From contig WBMV01000270.1 in NCBI GenBank assembly GCA_013396655.1, positions 266,566 through 330,565 of the forward strand: a DNA stretch of 64,000 nucleotides, read 5' to 3'. Positions 35,533-45,619 of the stretch are shown in pieces. Positions within the stretch are counted from its first letter, which is position 1, and every line of letters starts with the position of its first letter. A model generated the notes under the pieces. That model saw only the letters and a list, made by a program, of their open reading frames with translations, was not told the origin of the DNA and searched no databases. The stretch is from Campylorhamphus procurvoides (lineage: Eukaryota; Chordata; Aves; Passeriformes; Dendrocolaptidae). Both the position numbers and the translations under genes were made by a program.

Positions 35533-38500
35533 CTTACAATCCTGGTTTGTATCAGGAAAATATGCTAAACCAAACTATATACCCTGGATATTTTTGGAAA
35601 TATTTTGTTACAGGCTTGGAATTTAAGCTATGATGATACTGATGATATTTGGAAATTAAAACTCATTACATCAGTTTTCACCGCAGGAGTAGAGGTCACA
35701 TCCTGTTAAATGTCCTATGACTAATCTAATTTTTACAAATAACCACTTAATTGAAATTTCTAAATACTTTTCCATGATGGTGTGTGATGCAATAGCCATT
35801 TCTTGGTTAAGCTTGTGGGTTACATGCATTGTTTCCTGGTTATGCTTATGTTAATTTAGGATTAGAGGATGGGTGAGATGGAGAGAATGCTTATCTGCTA
35901 AGTGTAAAAGGGTATTTCCTAAAAGGATATCTGTTAAGTGGAAAAGGATTTTTTGGCAAGGCAAATCAAATCTCAGTGTTCTGATTCTGAAGATGTATGT
36001 TTAATTTTTTACAAAATAGATTTACTCAAGTAAGATTGAATCTTCTTAGATTCTGGTTACTGAATAGAAATTCGGATTGCAAAATTTCTGTAGTATGTTT
36101 TCTGATAACTGCCAAGATTAGTCCTGAAAATATACCAAGATTTGCTTAAATATGTTTAGATTATAGAAATTAGTTGATTTTGCTAGAAGTTCAGAGAGAA
36201 AATGCTTCTTCAGTGTCGAAGCCTGCAGAGGTTGCATTTCTCATGAGCAAGGGGTTAGGTTTTGGTTTTCCTCTTGTCAAGAAGGAAGAAATTGCTATCT
36301 AATCATTTGACTTGAGAAGCAAGGTTTTACAGAAAGCTTCCCACCCTAGATCACAAGGTTTGTAGTTACATATATACACACATATATATTTGGCAGCACG
36401 TCTTGACCATTAGGATGTGACTTTAATATATATTACTGCATACTTACATTGCCACCATTTTATCTTTTAAATTGACCATGGAAAAGATTATTAGTCACAA
36501 ATAACATGGCAAACTTAGGGGGAAGTTTCCCATCAAGCTAAGACAACTTAATGGCTCATTACTGCTGAAAAGTGACCCTGCTCCCATGCTTTACTGGTGG
36601 CGTAAGTCTTCCACCTCTTGTAGCATCAGCTTAGTCTTGCTAAGCTCGCTTACCATCAGTTAATAAAATCTCTGAAGGCACTAAACATGTGGACAGTTTT
36701 TCAAGTAGCTGTTGTCCTTTCTGCCAGAGTTTAGTTGTTTGCACCAGTACATAGGCTTACTGGATAGGGGATGGTGCTGCAACCTGAAAAGTCAGTCAGG
36801 CTGGAATGTTTTCCACTCTTTTTCTTAGAAGTTTCTTACACAGAAAAAGAAATAGAATGGTAATAAATAGAAATGGTAAAAAAAATAGAAAAATGAGACT
36901 TCAGAGACTATCACTGGAAAAAAGAATATTTTTGTATTACAGATGACTTTAACAGTAGATTGCACTGTGTTTTTAATTTTTGGGGGTTTTGTTTTTTTGG
37001 GCTTTTTCCCTCATTGGGCTGGCATTCTGAGTGTTATGGCAGCTGAACTGAGGAATATTTTGTTCATCATCTTTAATACTGTTTCTTAATACTGTGGATT
37101 TTTTTCTTGCATACTGTAGAGTGTATGCATGCTTTTCAACATAGCTTTACCCTCTTCCTTCATTGGGATTTCAGAATCAGGATGAAGGGAGCTGGTAATC
37201 TCTTGAGCATTCCAGAATCTCAGTATGAGGTTAAGGAGTAGGCATGCAGTGGAAGGGGAAGCACTAGCTGGGATCTGCAGGGCAAGGCTGATCCTGTACA
37301 GCAGCAGCCAAAATGCTGCTTGGTTGGGTAATTTCCTAATTTTTTAGGTAATTATTATCAGGTCTGTTTTTGTTTGGGTTGTTTTGGTGGGTTTTGGTAA
37401 TTGTTTTGGTTTTTTGGGGTTTTTTTTGCCTTGCTCAGTGAGTTAGCTGTCAATTAGGAGGACCTCTCCTCTGTTGGAGTGTTGAGGTATTTCATTGTGG
37501 CTAAATGTAGTTAGGAATGCCCATTTTTACTCTTGTTCTGGTTTTTTATGTGTTCATGCTGGTCTTCCAACTAAAATAAACACCTATGTGTGTTTTTTGA
37601 TTGTTGACAAATCCTTTCTAAACAGCAAACTGGAAAAAGGATGACAAGTTGATTCATTTAAGACACCCCGTAACATGCTTAACAGTGTTTGGGTCTCCTC
37701 TGACTTCTGCATGCATTTCCCACTGCAAATCTTCCTGTGCCACAAGCAAGTGCTGGTTTCAGCACGCGTTGCTTATCCCAGGGGCAGTCCCTGAAGTTGG
37801 CAGTGTGACAGAGAATGATGGCCAGCAAGGCAGCTGCTGTACTGAAGTACCCTGAGAATTGCAGGTAGCTGTGGAGGAGCCACAGGTAAAATAACGGCAG
37901 CTCAGCACCAGCAATATCCTTTGCTCTAGGAAGGACTTGGAAGTTGACCTCCCCACCCAACAAGTGGTAATTTTTGCTCATCCTCTACATCCTAAAATGT
38001 GGCAGTATTTAGGTCTTTACTAGGATTGCAGACAACCTGGGGTGGCTGCCAGCTGAGGAGTGCTGGTGGGAGGTATGGGTGTTTGCCCATCAGTTGAAAG
38101 GGGTTTCAGTACCTTGATTCATAGATGCTATCTGGCATTTGAGGAGAAGATCAGTGTGTGTTTGTTTCACTGCAGTGCACATAGTGACTAATGGTGATCT
38201 CAGGCAGCCACTTTCTACTGGGAGAGGTGAAACCAGGAAATGCCTTTCCTTTTGGTCAGTCTTTCTTTTTTTTTTTTTTTCCTCTCTGTTTTCATATACA
38301 GTTCAGTGTGAGATCCACATTTGGGTCTCATAACTGTTACTGTGATAACAAGGCCCAGAATGATCTCCAGCCAAATGGTCACTAAAAAAGACTATCTGTG
38401 ATGGTAAACAGTGAAAAAGCCAAAACAGGCTTTCGTATGTTTCCTAGCACATGCCAGGACAGCTAAAGCAGGATCTTAAGTGCTGTGAGAAAAACTGTTC

Positions 38501-39640
38501 ACCACAGACATCTTTTAAACTGACCACCTTGAGGTCTCCTCATTCTTTCTCAAGATGTTACACAATTTGAGACAACAGTTTTACCATATTGGGCAAAGCA
38601 GTGGTTTGGTTTGTTTTGAGCATCTGAGATGTGGGCAGTGGGTGGACTGGTCACTGTTCTGGTATCCCCAGTGGTGGAATGCATATGTGGACAGTCAGAT
38701 CACCCAGAGGAAGAAGAGAATTTACTGACATCCTTATCCACATTCCAGGTCATGCCTTTCCTCTCTTCATCTTCACTGCTCTGCTGGAAGAGTAGAGGGT
38801 AATTAATATTCTATGCATTTTAGAGGCAAAGCTTGAGGGACTTTTGCTGCCTGCACCTGTTGTGTGGTCTGTGAATTCCTCCAAGTTTGGGTATATGAGG
38901 TACCTGCACAGCTCCAGTGCTGCAGATGGTGCAGCTAAGGAAAGTTTCAGGGCTTTGATACTCAGGCTTAGGTCCTGTTTGTTGTTTTTTTTTCTATACA
39001 ATATTCAAGAATATGCATTCATGGTATGTGCCCTATTCATGCAAGTGAAATATAAATGATAAAAGATGAATGCGTTAGATCATCAGTGGTCATTGGCAAC
39101 TCAGCAGCAATATGTTGATTTATATCACCTAAGGAAAGAACCTAAGAATTTTTTTGTTCTGCTTCTTAGATAGGAGGGAGCAATGTTTAATCAAACTTGG
39201 AAAATTCCCTTGGATGACAGCAATAAAACTGATCAGAAGATAGTATTCATGTCAAAGTGGTTAATGTGGTTGTCTCACTGTTTTATTTATTTAAGAGGTT
39301 GTTTAACTTGTAAGAAGATCCTTAACAATTACAACTTTGTTGAGTGTTCCTTATTAAATATAGGGGACTTATTGTTCATTTGGTTCTCAGGAGCAATTAT
39401 GGTTTATTGTATTCATTCTTAAGTGCCATGTTCAGTGCATCTGGTTCCTTTATATCCAATTTTATGAATTATATGTTGATCAAGTTGTCTGTGTATGTAT
39501 GTGCATATGTGCTATGTAGATAACTGACCTAATTATGCAGATATATTCTTGAAAGTGGTTATTCTGATAATTGCAGGTATTAAAAACTGGGTATATTAGT
39601 GTGCCTTAGTCTTATTTAAAGTTCACGTGGATTGTACAGG
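35533..39640. other. Intergenic DNA between TOMM7 and IL6, continued
   Basis: No gene supported. Contains T/G-rich low-complexity patches at about 36975-37010 and 37365-37430, and a poly-T tract at about 38268-38281. The minus-strand frame at 37679-37981 (100 codons) has no recognisable domain. Confidence 0.55.
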
Positions 39641-39644
39641 CCTT

Positions 39645-40024
39645 TTTTAAAATCAGCTTTTATTTGTTTAAAAATATAAATAAGTCATAAATACAATCTT
39701 TCAAATATTTTAAAAACATAAGGTATACAATTTTTCTGGGTTCTGAAAATATTTTTGTTAAATATGTATTAAATAAGTTGCTATTCTGAATAGTACCATT
39801 AGAAAAGAAATATGTCCTTTGCTTAAATTATTTCTAAATATTAAAAATATAAAAACATTAGAAACTAATAAATACTTTAAATACAATAAATAACTTCCTT
39901 GAAGGAAATGAGAATGTATATAAATACAAACCATTGTTACTATTTCTGGTTCTTAAAACAGAACAACACTGTCATCTGCCACATGACAGATTTGTAACAA
40001 AGGACTGTGCCTGAACTAAAACAT
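39645..40024 (-). promoter_or_regulatory. IL6 3' UTR with AU-rich element cluster
   Basis: On the IL6 strand this UTR contains at least ten ATTTA pentamers between 39930 and 39661 (seen as TAAAT on the plus strand). Several lie close together, as in the AU-rich elements that make cytokine mRNAs unstable through tristetraprolin, AUF1, Regnase-1 and related factors. This agrees with known IL6 biology. Which factors bind here is inferred. Confidence 0.85.
39659..39664 (-). terminator. IL6 polyadenylation signal
   Basis: TTTATT on the plus strand, which is AATAAA on the IL6 strand, about 360 bases after the IL6 stop codon. It follows the AU-rich part of the 3' UTR. Other AATAAA-like hexamers occur earlier in this AT-rich UTR, so alternative sites are possible. 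Confidence 0.6.
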
Positions 40025-40219
40025 TCAGGCACTGAAACTCCTGGTATTTTTCAAATAGCGCACAGCCCTCACTGTTTTCTCCATAAATGAAGTAAAGTCT
40101 CGGAGGATGAGGTGAGTGGTGATTTTCCCTATCCAGGTCTTCTTACTGGAATTCAGCTTTGTGCGGAGGGATTCCTGGGTAGCTGCATCCGGGATGATCA
40201 CTTCTTCGGGATCCATCAC
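40025..40219 (-). CDS. IL6: IL6 coding exon 4 (terminal)
   Basis: 64 codons plus TGA, from VMDPEEVIIP to NTRSFSA, after the acceptor TCTTTATCACAG. It encodes the long C-terminal helix D, the most conserved part of IL-6 and a main receptor contact. Intron 3 (about 2.0 kb, 40220-42237) is the largest intron. Confidence 0.95.
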   Translation of the reverse strand: MMDPEEVIIPDAATQESLRTKLNSSKKTWIGKITTHLILRDFTSFMEKTVRAVRYLKNTRSFSA

Positions 40220-43132
40220 CTGTGATAAAGAGAATATGGGGGGGGCCTCGTTAAAACATTGTCGCTGAGCTTGTTGGAGAGCATCCATTTGTATGTTCCC
40301 AACCAGCTGCATATCCACTCTTTCTGCACTGCAGACAACAGCCCTCCCTGGGAGCTGTGCTTCTGTGCCGTCATGCTTCTGTGGAGGGGTTTGAGGAATG
40401 CTGATGCCTGCTACAATTACTGTGTAAGAATCTCTGATCTACACTGTTTATTCTGGTGTGAATGCAATGCCTGGCATCACAGGCCAACACTCTGCTGAGC
40501 AGATCGATGCACCTCTCCTGCTAGCTGGCAGCCACATAGGTAGGTGGGAAAGTGCTGATCATGGTTTGTCCTAAACTGTACTGGCTGCTCTATCCTGAGT
40601 CATAAGTTAATTGGCTGGCATTGGGAGTAAAACCTCTCATGTTCTGTAGTAGATTAACAGTTTCCAAAGATGTCAAACTTGTTTAGCTGTTTAATTCTTA
40701 CTTTCCAGGCATATAGTCACTGGGGGAGACTGAGTGCCACCAACTTCCACTGGTGTGTGGGAACACAACTACAAGATGAGTAGGAGTTTTACCTAATGCT
40801 GATTTACAACACTGAGCACCCAATACCTGAAGGCCTTTTAAAAACTTGTCCCAAGATGTGAGTCGGTGACTTCTGAAAATGGGTGTTATACACCCAAATC
40901 ATGGAGCTGTTGATTTGGAGTCCAAAGTTCTAACAAGTATCTGCTTCATCCTACGTTTAGGATCGCTTACTATTTAACAAGTGACAAAAGCATGCCAGCC
41001 TCCTCCTGGAACATTTTTTTGTGAAATATAAAATATTCTTTCTGTCCAGTCTACTTGGAAGTGGACTCTGATCACGCTTCCTGTTACTGGTATACCCAGC
41101 TCCTTATAACACTCTGTAAAAGTTTGTGTCTGGATATCCAGACAGATATTTTGCTGGTAGATTTGTCTGACCACAAGTGACAGATTCTGTCTTTACTCTG
41201 CTTGTCTTAAATAGCAGATTTTTCTCTCGTAAAGAAAAATTTCCAACCTGAAGATCAAGACCTTTTTCTCAAAAACTTCACAGTGTCTACGAGTACAGGT
41301 TTGATCACTGTGTTTAATTCTGCCTGTTCTGATTGTATTGACTCTACTAATTAAAAAAAAAAACAAACAAAAAAACCAACAAAGCCTAGTCTCCCTCAGT
41401 TATAAAACGAACTTTCTGCAAACTAGTATATCAAGTTGGAAGCCAGTAGTCAGTTGCTGTCTTGTGACAGGGCTATTATTCTCAGCTAGCACTGTGTGAA
41501 AAAAGCAGTTCAGCTTCCTTTCAATGTGAAGAATGATGGGCATAAATCAGTATGTTAGGAAAGGTATGGCAAACACACAGTGCGCTTTCAGACACCAAAA
41601 AGCAGCTTCAAGGAAATAATGCCCTGAGACTTCTGCAGTCCCTACCTGGATGATTTCTTACTCAGGCAAATAGGTTCTCCAATGACAAAGGAAATATTCT
41701 TGTTAAAGATTATTAATGTGAGCAAGAACTACAGTAAATAAGTGAATTTTTGAAGTGTGATCTTTTAAAGCTCTCCAAAACATGGAAAATGTCTGTTAGA
41801 AAATAGCATTTAGTCTACCAAATCAAAAAGTTTTTTCATTAGCATTACAAGCAAAATATGTGCTTTTTAATAGCAGATGTCTCCCATAATTTTTAAGCTA
41901 CTGATAATATATCATACAACTTGTCTTAAAAGTTTGTTTTGGAGTGTTTTAAAGATCGATAATATTGTAAAAATGTTTGCCTTTTTTTTTTTTAATGCGT
42001 TTAGTTGTTTTGGAAATTGGCAATAGAAAGTAGGAAGAAGGGTTGTTCTTTAAGAAAAGAAACCAAAACTTTGTAAAACAGAATCTAGGTTGGTCATGAG
42101 GTTAAGATCTGAGCCTAAGGAACTGTCACTTGTTTTTTCAGTGGGAAATGTTCCGCTTCACATAACATCCTCTATCTCTGACTGCACATCAGTATTAAGC
42201 CATAACAATTATCAGAGTGAATGTAAAACCAACTCACCATCTGTTTTATGGTATGTGCCAGTTGCTCTGTACTATAAGACAGAGATTCAACGTTTTGATT
42301 TTCACTAGTAAAAGTTTCTTGTATGAACTTGAGGTATGTCTGAAATGTATGAAGCCCGCTGGAGATTTTTCTCAAGCACTTTTCCTGAAATGAGAGAAAG
42401 GTGAGAAAGTCATTTACAACTCAAAATGCTTTGATCGCTATGCTGTGTGCAGGTTAGCAGATGATGCTTATGCAGAGTGTGGAGGTCTGGCCAAAGCCAG
42501 CTGGAGCCGGCAGAAATCTTTAGGTCAACTTCCACAGGTTTTTTTGGGGCAGGCAAAAGTTGCCCCAGGTACGTAGGATTAGAGCAGAAAGGAAAGCGGT
42601 TCCTTGCCTCATCGAAGCCGGCGAGCAGACACCCATCTTCCTCTGTCACTTTGGGGAGGTTGAGGTTGTTCTGGAGGAGCATTTCCATGCTGTTCTCGCA
42701 GACGGTGAACTTCTCGCACATCTGGGGAGAGACACCGAGAGGTTTGGTTGGCAGTGCGGCCGGAGGGAGGCAGCCCGGCGGGGCTGTGTGTGTGTGTGTG
42801 AGAGCGGCGCGGTACCCGGCCGATCGGGCGGCCGGTGTGTCTGTCGGTGTGTCGGTGTGTGTGTCCGTACGCACCTCGGAGCGGAGCCGCGCGGCGCGGT
42901 CGAGCAGCAGCGTGGCGAGGCGCAGGGAGCGGGGCAGCGCCGCCCAGCGCGCCGAGGGCTCCTCCGGGACGGCCTCCCCCGACGAGTCGGCGGCGGGCAG
43001 AGCGGCGGCGGCGGCCCCGGGGAGCACCGGGGGCAGCGGCAGCACCAGCACCAGCACCGGGAGCAGCGCCGGGAGCAGCGCCGGGAGCGCCGCGGGGCGG
43101 GCACGGGCACGGGCACAGCGCGGGGCGAACAT
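40025..43132 (-). CDS. IL6: Interleukin-6 precursor
   Basis: Secreted four-helix-bundle cytokine that signals through IL6R and gp130 to JAK/STAT3 and drives acute-phase and inflammatory responses. Coding exons in order are 43132-42875, 42721-42608, 42384-42238 and 40219-40025. All junctions are in phase 0, giving 237 residues (chicken has 241). Residues 1 to about 45 form an Arg-rich then Leu/Pro/Ala-rich signal peptide. Cys88, Cys94, Cys117 and Cys127 have the spacing 6-23-10 of the two conserved IL-6 disulfides. The core KFTVCENSMEML, LPKVTEEDGCLLAGFDE and the C-terminal ILRDFTSFMEKTVRAVRYLK match bird IL-6. One N-glycosylation sequon (NSS) is at residue 196. The start is the ATG at 43132; an upstream in-frame GTG is not used. 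Intron 2 appears to use a GC donor. A second partial copy at 44007-44750 is an assembly duplicate. Confidence 0.96.
40220..42237 (-). other. IL6 intron 3
   Basis: AT-rich intron with no internal exon seen. It contains a short A-rich stretch at about 41353-41380 and a 12-base poly-T at about 41981-41992. The assembly duplication starts within it, at 41946. Confidence 0.85.
42238..42384 (-). CDS. IL6: IL6 coding exon 3
   Basis: 49 codons from EKCLRKISSG to AHTIKQM. The acceptor is CTCATTTCAG and the donor is ATG|GTGAGT. It contains the fourth conserved cysteine and the helix B/C region (FQTYLKFIQETF). Confidence 0.94.
42608..42721 (-). CDS. IL6: IL6 coding exon 2
   Basis: 38 codons from MCEKFTVCEN to LLAGFDE, after the acceptor TCTCTCCCCAG. 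It holds three of the four conserved cysteines. The donor reads GAG|GCAAGG, so it is GC rather than GT. The following exon joins in phase 0 and restores the family sequence FDE-EKC. Confidence 0.93.
42784..42868 (+). repeat. TG-rich simple repeats in IL6 intron 1
   Basis: A perfect (GT)n run at about 42785-42800 and an imperfect run of GTGTCGGTGTG units at about 42835-42866, either side of a GC-rich spacer. These are length-variable candidates, repeated identically in the duplicate copy (+1769). Confidence 0.75.
42875..43132 (-). CDS. IL6: IL6 coding exon 1
   Basis: 86 codons from MFAPRC to RLRSE, ending at the donor GAG|GTGCGT. It holds the signal peptide and the start of the mature chain (around LPAADSSGEAVPEEP). 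Mammalian IL6 splits this part over two exons; here it is one exon. The coding sequence contains short tandem repeats that encode ALLP and LV repeats in the signal peptide. Confidence 0.93.
43041..43092. repeat. Short tandem repeats inside the IL6 signal-peptide exon
   Basis: (AGCACC)3 at 43041-43058 is followed by a 12-bp unit, GGGAGCAGCGCC, repeated about 2.8 times at 43059-43092. Read on the minus strand they encode repeated ALLP and LV motifs of the hydrophobic core. Unit gain or loss would stay in frame, so the signal peptide length may vary between alleles or species. Confidence 0.8.
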
Positions 43133-43225
43133 CACGGTGCGGCTGCTCGGCTGCGGGTCCGGCCCCGGGCGCTGCTCCTCGGAGAGGCTGGCGGCTTGAA
43201 TGAGCTCCGGGCATCCCTGAACGTG

Positions 43226-43374
43226 TATTTATCGAGGGGGCTTCGAGATTATTCATGGCCTGGGAAAATCCGGCATGAGAACACGGATGGGGGTGTGCTT
43301 GAAGCAGCGCGCCGGCTTGACAGAGCCCTTTGGAAGCGGGATTGTGAAACGGGAGTGGTGGGAACATGAAGTAA
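43226..43374 (-). promoter_or_regulatory. IL6 proximal promoter: CRE-like, C/EBP, kappaB and TATA-like sites
   Basis: On the IL6 strand, from distal to proximal: a CRE-like TTACTTCA (43374-43367, one base off TTACGTCA); a C/EBP-like site seen on the plus strand as GGATTGTGAAAC (43339-43350), close to the human NF-IL6 site; the kappaB site GGATTTTCCC (43271-43262); and the TATA-like ATAAATA (43232-43226). Between kappaB and TATA the sequence (CATGAATAATCTCGA, CCCCC) also resembles human IL6. Transcription probably starts near 43198, giving a 5' UTR of about 65 bases. Order and spacing match the known inducible promoter. Factor binding is inferred. Confidence 0.82.
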
Positions 43375-43711
43375 TCGCGCTCCGTAATTCCGGGCGGGCC
43401 GGGCTGCCCCCCGCGCCCGCCTCGGGCTCACCTGGCCCCGCGGGGTCTGGGCCGGCTGCCCCCAGCCCCCCGCGCTCGGAAACGGGGGCTTCGAGCATCC
43501 CTGCCCCTGTACACACACACACTTTATACATGCTGGGGGCAGTCTGCATTTTAATACTTTAAAACTTACGGGTCAATGATCTGTGGTTTATTTGAAATTT
43601 ATAATGTCTTATAAATTTTATACAATGTATATTTATCTCTATATTTTAGCTGGTTTTGTTATTTATATACATGAAACTAAATGCCCCTGCTAAGGTGCAG
43701 GGTGTGTACAA

Positions 43712-43712
43712 N
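43712..43712. other. Assembly gap (single N)
   Basis: Junction where the sequence jumps from IL6 upstream DNA back to IL6 intron 3 DNA. It marks the start of the redundant copy. Confidence 0.95.
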
Positions 43713-44006
43713 GTTTTAAAGATCGATAATATTGTAAAAATGTGTTTGCCTTTTTTTTTTTTAATGCGTTTAGTTGTTTTGGAAATTGGCAATAGAAAGT
43801 AGGAAGAAGGGTTGTTCTTTAAGAAAAGAAACCAAAACTTTGTAAAACAGAATCTAAGTTGGTCATGAGGTTAAGATCTGAGCCTAAGGAACTGTCACTT
43901 GTTTTTTCAGTGGGAAATGTTCCGCTTCACATAACATCCTCTATCTCTGACTGCACATCAGTATTAAGCCATAACAATTATCAGAGTGAATGTAAAACCA
44001 ACTCAC

Positions 44007-44750
44007 CATCTGTTTTATGGTATGTGCCAGTTGCTCTGTACTATAAGACAGAGATTCAACGTTTTGATTTTCACTAGTAAAAGTTTCTTGTATGAACTTG
44101 AGGTATGTCTGAAATGTATGAAGCCCGCTGGAGATTTTTCTCAAGCACTTTTCCTGAAATGAGAGAAAGGTGAGAAAGTCATTTACAACTCAAAATGCTT
44201 TGATCGCTATGCTGTGTGCAGGTTAGCAGATGATGCTTATGCAGAGTGTGGAGGTCTGGCCAAAGCCAGCTGGAGCCGGCAGAAATCTTTAGGTCAACTT
44301 CCACAGGTTTTTTTGGGGCAGGCAAAAGTTGCCCCAGGTACGTAGGATTAGAGCAGAAAGGAAAGCGGTTCCTTGCCTCATCGAAGCCGGCGAGCAGACA
44401 CCCATCTTCCTCTGTCACTTTGGGGAGGTTGAGGTTGTTCTGGAGGAGCATTTCCATGCTGTTCTCGCAGACGGTGAACTTCTCGCACATCTGGGGAGAG
44501 ACACCGAGAGGTTTGGTTGGCAGTGCGGCCGGAGGGAGGCAGCCCGGCGGGGCTGTGTGTGTGTGTGTGAGAGCGGCGCGGTACCCGGCCGATCGGGCGG
44601 CCGGTGTGTCTGTCGGTGTGTCGGTGTGTGTGTCCGTACGCACCTCGGAGCGGAGCCGCGCGGCGCGGTCGAGCAGCAGCGTGGCGAGGCGCAGGGAGCG
44701 GGGCAGCGCCGCCCAGCGCGCCGAGGGCTCCTCCGGGACGGCCTCCCCCG
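44007..44750 (-). pseudogene. IL6: Partial IL6 duplicate (assembly artefact, not a real second gene)
   Basis: Contains exact copies of IL6 exon 3 (44153-44007), exon 2 (44490-44377) and the 3' part of exon 1 (44750-44644). Exon 4 is absent. The signal peptide, start codon and core promoter are replaced by the N at 44751. Introns are as similar as exons and the edges fall on gaps. It should be merged with the gene at 40025-43132 and not counted as a paralog or true pseudogene. Confidence 0.9.
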
Positions 44751-44751
44751 N
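44751..44751. other. Assembly gap (single N) hiding IL6 exon 1 and promoter
   Basis: Comparison with the complete copy shows that 324 bases (equivalent to 42982-43305) are missing here. The missing part is the most GC-rich section, consistent with GC-linked sequencing dropout. Confidence 0.93.
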
Positions 44752-45157
44752 AGCGCGCCGGCTTGACAGAGCCCTTTGGAAGCGGGATTGTGAAACGGGA
44801 GTGGTGGGAACATGAAGTAATCGCGCTCCGTAATTCCGGGCGGGCCGGGCTGCCCCCCGCGCCCGCCTCGGGCTCACCTGGCCCCGCGGGGTCTGGGCCG
44901 GCTGCCCCCAGCCCCCCGCGCTCGGAAACGGGGGCTTCGAGCATCCCTGCCCCTGTACACACACACACTTTATACATGCTGGGGGCAGTCTGCATTTTAA
45001 TACTTTAAAACTTACGGGTCAATGATCTGTGGTTTATTTGAAATTTATAATGTCTTATAAATTTTATACAATGTATATTTATCTCTATATTTTAGCTGGT
45101 TTTGTTATTTATATACATGAAACTAAATGCCCCTGCTAAGGTGCAGGGTGTGTACAA

Positions 45158-45485
45158 GTTGTAAGTTGCCTCTTTCCCTGTGAACTACATATGGGTAGAT
45201 TAAATGCATCACATTCATATGCTTTAAGTGGACCAAAATCAGCTCCAACAGCTCCAGCAGGAGAGTGGCTGCAGGACATGCCAGGAAGCTCCCTGTTATC
45301 TGCTGCCTTATCTTTTTCTGCCTACCTGGTAGGTGTTGCAGGAATTTTAACCTTTCAGAGGGACTCTTCACCCAGGGCAAGTGTGCCTGTTTAGGTGAAT
45401 CTTGTAGAATGCAGACTGAGTCAAACTGGGCAAGGCATGCTGACAAAACTTTTGGAATGTCTTGAACTGATTTTGGCCAAGCTTT
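45158..45485. other. IL6 upstream flank
   Basis: Single-copy sequence that directly continues the IL6 upstream region once the redundant contigs are removed. It contains a consensus AP-1 heptamer, TGAGTCA, at 45417-45423, about 0.84 kb upstream of the IL6 ATG after correction. No gene is seen. Confidence 0.5.
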
Positions 45486-45586
45486 CTTTTCTTTTCTTTT
45501 CTTTTCTTTTCTTTTCTTTTCTTTTCTTTTCTTTTCTTTTCTTTTCTTTTCTTTTCTTTTCTTTTCTTTTCTTTTCTTTTCTTTTC

Positions 45587-45617
<31 letters not shown>

Positions 45618-45619
45618 AA
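45486..45619 (+). repeat. (CTTTT)23 microsatellite followed by poly-T
   Basis: Twenty-three perfect CTTTT units at 45486-45600, then TTCC and a poly-T tract to 45619. It lies about 0.9 kb upstream of the IL6 start codon after removing the duplicated contig. A pure pyrimidine strand of this length can form triplex DNA and is expected to vary in length. The Lys/Glu/Arg-rich open frames across it (KKRKEKK repeats) are artefacts. Confidence 0.97.

Larger units (their letters stand above)
42870..43490. other. CpG island over IL6 exon 1 and promoter
   Basis: CpG-dense block covering coding exon 1 and the proximal promoter. This is unlike the AT-rich flanks, and unlike the human IL6 promoter, which is not a strong CpG island. 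Confidence 0.7.
41946..43711. repeat. First copy of the IL6-region assembly duplication
   Basis: This copy is complete and continuous. It matches 43713-44750 (over 41946-42981) and 44752-45157 (over 43306-43711). Its segment 42982-43305 (324 bp, IL6 signal-peptide exon and core promoter) has no counterpart because the second copy has an N there. It is the reference copy for gene annotation. Confidence 0.94.
43713..45157. repeat. Second, redundant copy of the IL6-region duplication
   Basis: 43713-44750 matches 41946-42981, and 44752-45157 matches 43306-43711. I saw a 2-bp GT insertion near 43742 and one substitution (G at 42088, A at 43857). At the right end the sequence continues naturally into 45158. 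Joining 43711 directly to 45158 gives a continuous single-copy locus, so this piece looks like an overlapping contig pair that failed to merge. Confidence 0.94.

Noticed and set aside
42477..43369. Plus-strand open frames of about 240-270 codons opposite IL6 exon 1
   Set aside because: Antisense shadows of a GC-rich exon. The minus-strand reading is confirmed as IL6 by splice sites and conserved cysteines.
43712..45157. A tandem IL6 paralog
   Set aside because: Near-identity extends through introns and flanks, edges coincide with Ns, exon 4 is absent, and removing the piece gives continuous sequence. It is an assembly duplicate.
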